Position numbers and translations under genes: made by a program
The notes under the pieces: generated by a model
The model's database searches: none
Seen by the model: only the letters and a program-made list of their open reading frames with translations
What the model was told of the DNA's origin: nothing
NCBI GenBank assembly: GCA_040002845.1
Contig: JBDUDR010000070.1
Coordinates: 1-13,676 of the forward strand
Direction: 5' to 3'
Length of the DNA: 13,676 bases
DNA from: JBDUDR01 sp040002845
GTDB taxonomy: Bacteria > Actinomycetota > Actinomycetes > Propionibacteriales > Nocardioidaceae
Part shown: positions 7,843 to 13,676 of the stretch, in pieces
Position numbering within the stretch: the stretch's first letter is position 1
How the letters are laid out: each line of letters opens with the position of its first letter

Positions 7843-8712
7843 CTACCCAGCGTCGGGTGGCAGGGCGACGGTCCAGCTCTCGGAGACGGGGAGGAACCCG
7901 AGACGTTCGTACACCTGACGCGCATGTGCGTTGGCATGGGTGACCACCAGGCCGAGTGCAGGCGCTCCACCCTCTGCAAGCGCCCGCAGCCCGCCGCCGA
8001 TCAGGGCCGAACCCACGCCACCAAACGGAGTAGCGGGATCACGGAACACGTCAAGGATCCACGGACCACCGTCCGGGACCGGCCCGTCGCGGTTCACGAC
8101 CAGACAAGCCCCCAATACTGCATCTCCTGGGTCGAGCGCGACAGTCGACGCAGGCAGCAACGGCCCGAGCACCTCGCCGGCCGCCGCTTTCCGCATGGAG
8201 CGCTCCGCGGCGGCGATGTCAGCCCAATCGTGATCTGGGTGTCCCGGTGGGTACGCACTCCAGGCGGCAGAGCCGATCTCGTACGAGCGGGCGACCAGCG
8301 ACTCCGCATCAAGCTGCACGACCGCGAACCCGTCGGGCACCAGCTCAGGTATGTCGGTGAGGCGATGTGTCATCTGATGTGCGTGCCGTAGCTCGATCGC
8401 CCCGCGAGCCAGCAGCGACTGCACCAGCGCAGGATCTCCGCTGGAGCAGGCCCAGCCGGCCCACGACCTCACGGCGAGGTCGGCGGCGACATCGACGTCG
8501 ACGTCCGGCGGGACCCACACGCCGTCCGCCCAGGGTTGGCCATCGGTTCGCTCGTACCTGCTGTAGACCAACATCCGATGACCGCTCGGGTCTGCGAGGA
8601 CCGTCCGGTTGGGCCAGCCGGCCAGCGGGTCGGCTGCGGAGCCGATGGGGTTGTCTGCCAATGCCGGGTCAGTCGGTTGCGGACAGTCGTGGCCGCAGCC
8701 AGCGGCGCGCAT
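7843..8712 (-). CDS. GNAT-family N-acetyltransferase
   Basis: This protein of up to 289 residues has a C-terminal GNAT domain that would move an acetyl group from acetyl-CoA to an unknown amine. The acetyl-CoA loop and following helix read PFGGVGSALIGGGL (residues 229-242). NAHARQVYERLGF (261-273) is the usual final motif of the fold. The N-terminal 120 or so residues have no feature I recognise and may be a degenerate second GNAT-like half. The start is uncertain. ATG 8712 lies 44 bp inside the sigma-factor gene and has no ribosome site. TTG 8661 would begin 7 bp after the sigma stop. ATG 8574 (residue 47) is also possible. Either upstream start implies co-transcription and probable coupling with the sigma gene. 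Confidence 0.82.
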   Translation of the reverse strand: MRAAGCGHDCPQPTDPALADNPIGSAADPLAGWPNRTVLADPSGHRMLVYSRYERTDGQPWADGVWVPPDVDVDVAADLAVRSWAGWACSSGDPALVQSLLARGAIELRHAHQMTHRLTDIPELVPDGFAVVQLDAESLVARSYEIGSAAWSAYPPGHPDHDWADIAAAERSMRKAAAGEVLGPLLPASTVALDPGDAVLGACLVVNRDGPVPDGGPWILDVFRDPATPFGGVGSALIGGGLRALAEGGAPALGLVVTHANAHARQVYERLGFLPVSESWTVALPPDAG

Positions 8713-9253
8713 GGTGAATGTGCGACTTGGCAGTGCCGAGCGGCACGTCGAGCAGCCGGGCTATCTCGGCATAGTCGACGGCGGCGACATCACGCAACAC
8801 CACAGCTCGGGCCAGCTCTGGACGCTCCGCTCCAAGATCCTCCAAGGCGTCGAGAAGATCCAGGCGGGTGCCCGCAATGACGCTTGTCGTACGCGGATCG
8901 GCGTGCGTTGGCATCTCCACGACTGAGTGCTCGGCGAAGCGACGTCGCATCGAGCGGTAGGTGTCGCGGGCGCTGTTGCTGGCGACCGCGTACATCCAGG
9001 TCTGGAAGCTGCTGCGACCCTCGAAGGTGTCGATCCGGGTTGCGATCCGCAGCAAGGCGTCCTGACAGGCCTCCTCGGCGTCCTCGCGATGGGGAAGCAT
9101 CCGCGCGCTCAACCGCATCACCGCGGGACGAATCTGGGCCAGCAACGACTCCAATGCCGCGGCGTCGCCGGCGGCGGCCAGCCGCGCGAGTTCTTCGATG
9201 TCGGCAGGCTCAACGGTGTCGTCGGCTTGCTCAGACGTGCTCTTGTCGCGCAC
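8669..9253 (-). CDS. ECF-type RNA polymerase sigma factor
   Basis: This 194-residue alternative sigma factor directs RNA polymerase to a private promoter set. Region 2 spans about residues 35-100, with the helical stretch DAEEACQDALLRI and FEGRSSFQTWMYAVASNSARD, which matches regions 2.2-2.4. Region 4 is at the C-terminus, with the helix-turn-helix DYAEIARLLDVPLGTAKSHI. A variable linker joins them and there is no extra C-terminal domain. GTG 9253 was chosen for the GGGGAGG sequence 4 bp upstream. The frame stays open far upstream but only antisense to the kinase gene. No anti-sigma gene is adjacent. Instead a membrane Ser/Thr kinase starts 45 bp away on the other strand, which suggests phosphorylation-based control (inference). 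Confidence 0.9.
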   Translation of the reverse strand: MRDKSTSEQADDTVEPADIEELARLAAAGDAAALESLLAQIRPAVMRLSARMLPHREDAEEACQDALLRIATRIDTFEGRSSFQTWMYAVASNSARDTYRSMRRRFAEHSVVEMPTHADPRTTSVIAGTRLDLLDALEDLGAERPELARAVVLRDVAAVDYAEIARLLDVPLGTAKSHIHHARRWLRPRLSATD

Positions 9254-9298
9254 ACATCCTCCCCGACCGAGAACGCTCTGGTACGGCAGACTACCGGC

Positions 9299-10801
9299 AT
9301 GTCGTTGCCGTCGCGCCTCGGACGCTTGCGACGGGTATCGCGCCTGGGAGCGGGCGGATTCGCATCGGTCTGGCTCTACCGGGACGACGTGCTCGACTCG
9401 TTGGTGGCCGTGAAGGGGCTGGCGGACAACTGGAGTCAGCATCTCGACGTTCGCGAGCGCTTCTTGGACGAGGCGCGCATCCTTCGCCGGGCCGATTCGG
9501 ACCATGTCGTCCGCGTGTACGACCTGGGCGAGACCAAGGACGGCACACCCTATTTCGTGATGTCGTACGCCGACCAGGGAACGCTCGAAGACCTGCTGGC
9601 CGAGGGCCGACTGTCCTGGCGTCGAGCCGTCGACCTGGTCGGGCAGGCCGGCCAGGGACTGTCGGTGCTGCACCGGATCGGAGTCATCCACCGGGACGTC
9701 AAGCCACCGAATCTGTTGCTGCGGACAAGCGATGATGGTCAGGCAAGATTGCTGGTGGCCGATCTCGGAGTGGCCAAAGCAATGGCGCAGGCCAGCGGCC
9801 TCACCCAGATGGTCGGAACTGCTGCGTACATGGCTCCCGAACAGGCGATGCCCGGCACCGGGGTCGACGTGCGTGCCGATGTGCACGCTCTCGGAGCCGT
9901 TGCCTACCGCATGGTCACTGGCCAGTTGGTGCGCGAAGGCGGGCTGGAGGTCGTGAGCAACCCTCGGCTGCCGCCCCCTCCCAGCAGCCTGGTCAGCGGA
10001 TTGCCGCGCGGGTTCGACGAGGTCATCCAGCGCGCGATCAACATCGATCGGGACGCCCGCTGGGCGGACGTGGACACCTTCGTGGCAGCGCTGGACGACG
10101 TCGCAAGAGGCAGCCGCCGCCCACGTGCGCGCAAGCCCCTGCCCAAATCCCCCGCGTTGGACAGCGATGTCACACGACGCGACGCGGCGTCTTCGTCGAC
10201 CCACCCGGAGCACGTGCAGGTCTTCGACGGACGGGTGTGGCCGACGCCAAAGTTTTGGTCTCGTCAACGATCCCTGCTGACGGTGGCGCTGGTGGCCTTC
10301 ATGGCGGTGATAGGGACTGCCCTGTGGCGCATCGGAGTGCTGGACCCGAGCGCTCCACCGGGTTCGAGCGCTGTCGATGAGAACGAACTGGTCCTCGAAC
10401 TTCCCGATCTCTGGTTTGAGTCCGCCCGCGCCACCGATTCGGTGGACTATCGGCGTGTCGTCAGCGGATTCGCGACCGGGCTGCTGCTCCGGTTGCAGGA
10501 CACCCCGCTCGCCGATACACCGCGAGTGGCCGCGGCGAACGAGCTGGACAGGGTCTCGGTTGGCGCGGGGTTCGCGTTGGTGTCGAGCCAGGCGTTGCCT
10601 CGCTCCCAGCTGGCCGGCTGGGAGTCGGGCTGGGCGATTCGCTACCAGTACGTCCTCAACGATGAGACTCGCGAGCAGGAGGAATGGTTCGTCGGGGACT
10701 TGAGCAAGACGGCCGGGTCGGTCTCGGCAGCCGGGCCGACCAGCCGGTTATCGGAGGCGTTGTCCCTGCTACCGAGGGCGCTGGCTGCCCTCCCGCAGTG
10801 A
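9299..10801 (+). CDS. Membrane-anchored Ser/Thr protein kinase (PknB-like kinase domain, unknown ectodomain)
   Basis: This 500-residue receptor-type kinase has three parts. Residues 1-270 are a Hanks-type kinase: glycine loop GAGGFASVW (17-25), Lys39 (VAVK), Glu58, HRDVKPPN (131-138), DLG in place of DFG (155-157, often seen in bacterial kinases) and APE (179-181). All catalytic residues are present. A basic, Ser/Pro-rich linker follows, then one membrane helix (about 326-347). A C-terminal segment of about 150 residues should lie outside the cell; it is not PASTA or another repeat I recognise. ATG 9299 begins right before the kinase N-lobe and has no clear ribosome site. The 45-bp gap to the divergent sigma start must hold both promoters, so they probably overlap. 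The stop is 4 bp from the end of the facing aldehyde dehydrogenase-like gene. Confidence 0.92.
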   Translation: MSLPSRLGRLRRVSRLGAGGFASVWLYRDDVLDSLVAVKGLADNWSQHLDVRERFLDEARILRRADSDHVVRVYDLGETKDGTPYFVMSYADQGTLEDLLAEGRLSWRRAVDLVGQAGQGLSVLHRIGVIHRDVKPPNLLLRTSDDGQARLLVADLGVAKAMAQASGLTQMVGTAAYMAPEQAMPGTGVDVRADVHALGAVAYRMVTGQLVREGGLEVVSNPRLPPPPSSLVSGLPRGFDEVIQRAINIDRDARWADVDTFVAALDDVARGSRRPRARKPLPKSPALDSDVTRRDAASSSTHPEHVQVFDGRVWPTPKFWSRQRSLLTVALVAFMAVIGTALWRIGVLDPSAPPGSSAVDENELVLELPDLWFESARATDSVDYRRVVSGFATGLLLRLQDTPLADTPRVAAANELDRVSVGAGFALVSSQALPRSQLAGWESGWAIRYQYVLNDETREQEEWFVGDLSKTAGSVSAAGPTSRLSEALSLLPRALAALPQ

Positions 10802-10805
10802 CGGG

Positions 10806-11681
10806 TCAGATCCCGATCGGGTGCCAGACCGTCTTGGTCTCCAAGAACTTCAGCAGTCGTGAGGTGCCTGGATCGCCGCTCCAGTTGTCGTCACTGGGGC
10901 GGTGCACCCGCTTCACGTTGTCAGCCGCCGACTCTTCCAGCGAACGCGCGAGCTCCGGGTCCTGGACCCCGGTCAGGTCAACGCCGTTGACGTCCATGTG
11001 CGAGGCGAGCCAAGGGGTCACCTCGGCGACCCGGCCGGTCAACAGGTTCACCACCCCAGCGGGGAGATCGGAGGTCGCGAGCACCTCCGACAAGGTGATG
11101 GCAGGCAGTGGCCGGTCCTCCGCAGCCAGCGTGAGGCAGGTGTTGCCCGACACGATGACGGGGGCGATCACGCTCACCAGGCCGAGCAGCGACGAGCCCT
11201 GCGGGGCCACGATCGCTACCACACCGGTGGGTTCTGGAACAGAGAAGTCGAAGTACGGTCCCGCCACGGGGTTGCTCGTCCCCACGACCTGAGCGATCTT
11301 GTCCGCCCACCCGGCGTACCAGACCAGCCGGTCGATGGTCGCGTCGACGGTGGCCCCGGCGCGGCGGGCCGTGCTGCCCTCGCTGCGGGACACCTCGGCG
11401 ACGAACTGGTCACGACGACCCTCGAGCATCTCGGCGACGCGGTAGACGATCTGACCCCTGTTGTAGGGCGTACGAGAGGACCAGCCCGGAAATGCCTTCC
11501 TGGCTGCGAGCACGGCGTCCCGGGCATCCTTGCGCGAAGCCAGTGACGCATTCGCCAGGAACCGGCCACGTGAGTCGGTGACCTCGTAGGATCTTCCGCT
11601 CTCTGACCGGGGGAAAGCGCCGCCGATGTAGAGCTTGTAGGTCTTGCGGATGTCCAGACGGCCGCCGCTGGAGTCAGACAT
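10806..11681 (-). CDS. Short, catalytically dead aldehyde dehydrogenase homologue
   Basis: This 291-residue protein aligns with the N-terminal (coenzyme-binding) portion of aldehyde dehydrogenases. It includes KLYIGGAFPRSESGRSYEV (16-34), WYAGWADKI (121-129) and DLPAGVVNLLTG (205-216). Where its upstream partner has PWNFP and LKPAE, it has APQGS and LAAED, so the conserved Asn and Lys are gone. It also ends before the region that would carry the catalytic Cys. The absence of the C-terminal domain does not look like a recent frameshift, since it ends in its own sequence with a normal stop. ATG 11681 overlaps the stop of the full enzyme by 8 bp; longer in-frame starts run antiparallel through that gene's conserved end. 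It is probably a structural partner of the full enzyme, like the second domain of ALDH16. Confidence 0.82.
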   Translation of the reverse strand: MSDSSGGRLDIRKTYKLYIGGAFPRSESGRSYEVTDSRGRFLANASLASRKDARDAVLAARKAFPGWSSRTPYNRGQIVYRVAEMLEGRRDQFVAEVSRSEGSTARRAGATVDATIDRLVWYAGWADKIAQVVGTSNPVAGPYFDFSVPEPTGVVAIVAPQGSSLLGLVSVIAPVIVSGNTCLTLAAEDRPLPAITLSEVLATSDLPAGVVNLLTGRVAEVTPWLASHMDVNGVDLTGVQDPELARSLEESAADNVKRVHRPSDDNWSGDPGTSRLLKFLETKTVWHPIGI

Positions 11682-13119
11682 CGAGGTACGCCTCCAGGCC
11701 GTGGCGGCCGCCCTCTCGACCGTAACCGGACTCCTTGTAGCCACCGAACGGTGAAGTCGGGTCGAACCGGTTGAACGTGTTGGCCCAGACCACACCGGCG
11801 CGGAGCTGGTTGGCCATCCACAAGATCCTCGACCCCTTGTCGGTCCAGACCCCGGCCGACAAGCCGAACGGCGTGTTGTTGGCCTTCTCGACGGCCTCCG
11901 CCGGAGTCCGGAAGGTCAGGACCGACAGCACCGGCCCGAAGATCTCCTCGCGGGCGATCCGGTGGGCCTGGGACACCCCGGTGAAGATGGTCGGGGCGAA
12001 CCAGAAGCCACGCGGAGGGAGGTCACACGGGACAGACCAGCGCTCGGCTCCCTCGGTCTCGCCGACCTCACTGAGCTCGCGGATCTTGGCGAGCTGCTCG
12101 GCTGAGTTGATCGCACCGACGTCGGTGTTCTTGTCCAGCGGATCGCCGACGCGCAGCGTCGCCATCCGCCTTTTCAGCCGTTCGAGCAGCTCGTCCTGCA
12201 CGCTCTCCTGGATCAGCAACCGGGACCCGGCACAGCACACGTGCCCCTGGTTGAAGAAGATGCCGTTGACGATCCCCTCGACAGCCTGGTCGACAGGGGC
12301 GTCGTCGAAGACGATGTTGGCGGCTTTGCCGCCCAGCTCGAGCGTGACCTTCTTGTGGGTGCCCGCGATCGATCGCGCGATCGCCTTGCCGACCTCGGTC
12401 GATCCGGTGAAGGCGACCTTGTCGACGTCGGGATGCGCGACGAGTGCCTGGCCGGTCGCGCCCGCTCCGGTGATGATGTTCACCACCCCGGCCGGTAGGT
12501 CCGCCTGCTGACAGATCTCGGCGAACAGCAGCGCAGTCAGTGGGGTCGTCTCAGCCGGTTTGAGCACCACGGTGTTTCCGCAGGCCAGTGCGGGCGCGAT
12601 CTTCCAGGCCAGCATGAGCAGCGGGAAGTTCCACGGGATGATCTGGCCGGCCACCCCGAGGGGCGCGGGGCGGGCGCCGCGGGACCCGCGGAGCCCTGCG
12701 TACTGCAGCTTGTCGGCCCAACCCGCGTAGTAGAAGAAATGGGCGGCGACGAGCGGTATGTCGGTGTCGCGGGACTCCCTGATCGGCTTGCCGTTGTCGA
12801 GAGACTCCAAGACAGCGAGCTCGCGGGATCGTTCCTGGATGATCCTGGCGATGCGGTAGAGGTACTTGGCTCGTTCGCTACCCGCCATCGTGGACCAGAC
12901 GCGGTCATAGGCCCGGCGGGCGGCTTGCACCGCCTTGTCGACGTCGTCCGCGCTTGCCTCGGTGATCTGGGCGAGCACTTCCTCGGTCGATGGCGAGATC
13001 GTCTTGAACGGCTTGCCACCCTGGCCGGCGACGAACTCCCCGCCGATGAACAGGTCGTAGGACGACGCGATATCGACCACGGCACGAGACTCGGGTGCGG
13101 GGGCGTACTCGAACGTCAT
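11674..13119 (-). CDS. NAD(P)-dependent aldehyde dehydrogenase
   Basis: This 481-residue enzyme has every catalytic landmark: Asn164 (PWNFP), Lys187 (LKPAE), FTGS (237-240), Glu261 (LELGG), the nucleophile Cys295 (GHVCCAGSR) and Glu392 (EEIFGP). The dimer and tail region SPFGGYKESGYGREGG is intact. It oxidises an aldehyde to an acid in the cytosol. Lying 10 bp after a DeoC-like gene, acetaldehyde is the likely substrate (inference). ATG 13119 has GAGGT about 8 bp upstream. Its length and its 8-bp overlap with a short dead homologue resemble a two-chain version of the two-domain ALDH16 family. A CoA-acylating role is less likely, because the sequence looks like an ordinary non-acylating enzyme. 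Confidence 0.92.
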   Translation of the reverse strand: MTFEYAPAPESRAVVDIASSYDLFIGGEFVAGQGGKPFKTISPSTEEVLAQITEASADDVDKAVQAARRAYDRVWSTMAGSERAKYLYRIARIIQERSRELAVLESLDNGKPIRESRDTDIPLVAAHFFYYAGWADKLQYAGLRGSRGARPAPLGVAGQIIPWNFPLLMLAWKIAPALACGNTVVLKPAETTPLTALLFAEICQQADLPAGVVNIITGAGATGQALVAHPDVDKVAFTGSTEVGKAIARSIAGTHKKVTLELGGKAANIVFDDAPVDQAVEGIVNGIFFNQGHVCCAGSRLLIQESVQDELLERLKRRMATLRVGDPLDKNTDVGAINSAEQLAKIRELSEVGETEGAERWSVPCDLPPRGFWFAPTIFTGVSQAHRIAREEIFGPVLSVLTFRTPAEAVEKANNTPFGLSAGVWTDKGSRILWMANQLRAGVVWANTFNRFDPTSPFGGYKESGYGREGGRHGLEAYLDV

Positions 13120-13129
13120 GGTTCTGACC

Positions 13130-13676
13130 TCAGTCCAGGGTGAAGTAGTCGGGCCCGGAGTAGCGACCGGTGGCCAGCTTGGTCCGCTGCATGAGCAGGT
13201 CGTTGAGAAGGCTGGATGCGCCGAGCCGGAACCACTGGGGTGTCAACCAGTCGGGGCCGGCCACCTCGTTGACCATCACGAGATATTTGATCGCGTCCTT
13301 GGAGGTACGGATCCCGCCCGCTGGTTTGACCCCCACCATGCGCCCGGTCTCGGCCCGGAAGTCGCGTACCGCCTCCAACATCACCAGGGTCACCGGCAGG
13401 GTCGCGGCGGGGGAGATCTTCCCGGTGCTGGTCTTGATGAAGTCGGCGCCGGCGAGCATCGCCAGCCACGAGGCACGACGGACGTTGTCGTAGGTCGCGA
13501 GCTCGCCGGTGAACGTGCGATCGCGCGACGGCGTCTCCGTGATATAGCCCAGCTCCGTCGTTAGGTTTCCGTCCCTCAATGCGAGATTGCCCCAGCCAAT
13601 CACGCGATCGCGCCAGACCAACGGGAGCGCATAGTAACCCAACTTCCGTTTCGGCACGGGCGTGTAGGCCTCGAAT
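13130..13676 (-). CDS. Chimeric ORF: end of a YcaQ/COG3214-like protein joined in frame to the C-terminal part of deoxyribose-phosphate aldolase; open at window edge
   Basis: From about base 13510 down to the stop, the frame reads as the last 125 or so residues of a DERA-type DeoC: TGELATYDNVRRAS, the Schiff-base lysine in FIKTSTGK (13433-13435), the second active-site lysine in GVKPAGGIR, and an ending GRYSGPDYFTLD. This enzyme splits 2-deoxyribose-5-phosphate to acetaldehyde and glyceraldehyde-3-phosphate. Upstream of the join, where the first barrel strands and an active-site Asp should be, the frame instead reads FEAYTP, KRKLGYYALPLVWRDRVIGWGNL and SRDRTF. That is how I recall the C-terminal end of winged-helix YcaQ-like proteins. 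The frame is open to the window end, so the true start is outside. Roughly 200 DeoC residues are missing, and as it stands the aldolase should be inactive. Either a real fusion or deletion, or an assembly join. Confidence 0.75.
   Translation of the reverse strand, partial: FEAYTPVPKRKLGYYALPLVWRDRVIGWGNLALRDGNLTTELGYITETPSRDRTFTGELATYDNVRRASWLAMLAGADFIKTSTGKISPAATLPVTLVMLEAVRDFRAETGRMVGVKPAGGIRTSKDAIKYLVMVNEVAGPDWLTPQWFRLGASSLLNDLLMQRTKLATGRYSGPDYFTLD

Noticed and set aside
8927..9298. N-terminal extension of the kinase
   Set aside because: It runs antisense through the sigma-factor gene and adds no kinase sequence; the glycine loop lies 16 residues after ATG 9299.
9254..10267. A much longer sigma-factor protein with several hundred extra N-terminal residues
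   Set aside because: The extension is purely antisense to the kinase gene, whose conserved motifs fix the true coding strand; the sigma fold begins only after the GTG at 9253, which has a good ribosome site.
10806..11681. Short aldehyde dehydrogenase as a frameshifted pseudogene
   Set aside because: Its catalytic positions are already replaced upstream of any possible break, and downstream sequence is the opposing kinase gene rather than a lost catalytic domain.
11682..11795. Longer start for the short aldehyde dehydrogenase homologue
   Set aside because: The extra residues are encoded across the conserved C-terminal end of the full aldehyde dehydrogenase in another frame; ATG 11681 begins the alignable sequence.
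1..13676. Defence system, prophage or mobile element
   Set aside because: No nuclease, integrase, transposase, helicase or toxin-antitoxin-like protein was found in any credible reading frame.

Overview
This window looks like the chromosome of a high-GC actinomycete (about two-thirds G+C, GTG starts, many stop/start overlaps). Gene content and protein sequences resemble the order Propionibacteriales, but the taxon cannot be fixed from this sequence alone. The theme is nucleoside uptake and breakdown. No phage, IS, CRISPR, tRNA or rRNA was recognised.

Layout. Bases 1-5543 (+) are a tightly packed operon: the end of a nucleoside ABC ATPase (cut by the window edge), two permeases, cytidine deaminase and thymidine/pyrimidine-nucleoside phosphorylase. 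Adjacent genes overlap by 4-8 bp or are 4 bp apart. A 211-bp convergent gap follows, holding three 21-bp tandem repeats and two hairpins. Next come a FabG-like reductase (-), and adenosine deaminase (+) reading away from it. A second convergent gap at 7728-7842 carries another copy of one of those hairpins. Then come a GNAT acetyltransferase and an ECF sigma factor (both -, overlapping by 44 bp). Facing away from the sigma gene is a membrane-anchored Ser/Thr kinase (+). Last is a minus-strand set: a DeoC-like ORF, a full aldehyde dehydrogenase, and a short catalytically dead aldehyde dehydrogenase homologue.

How the genes fit together. The ABC system would import nucleosides. Cdd and Add deaminate cytidine and adenosine. 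The phosphorylase releases base and (deoxy)ribose-1-phosphate. DeoC would split deoxyribose-5-phosphate to acetaldehyde and glyceraldehyde-3-phosphate, and the aldehyde dehydrogenase would oxidise the acetaldehyde. The phosphopentomutase and the BMP-type binding lipoprotein that such a route needs are not in the window.

The most striking oddity is at the right edge. The DeoC reading frame keeps only its C-terminal part and is fused in frame to what reads as the C-terminal end of a YcaQ/COG3214 winged-helix protein. This is either a real recombination or deletion scar or a chimeric assembly join. Other points worth a second look are the catalytic/dead aldehyde dehydrogenase pair (a split ALDH16-like arrangement), the kinase/ECF sigma pair with an unrecognised ectodomain, the 21-bp tandem repeats, and the hairpin repeat that brackets the fabG-add block.
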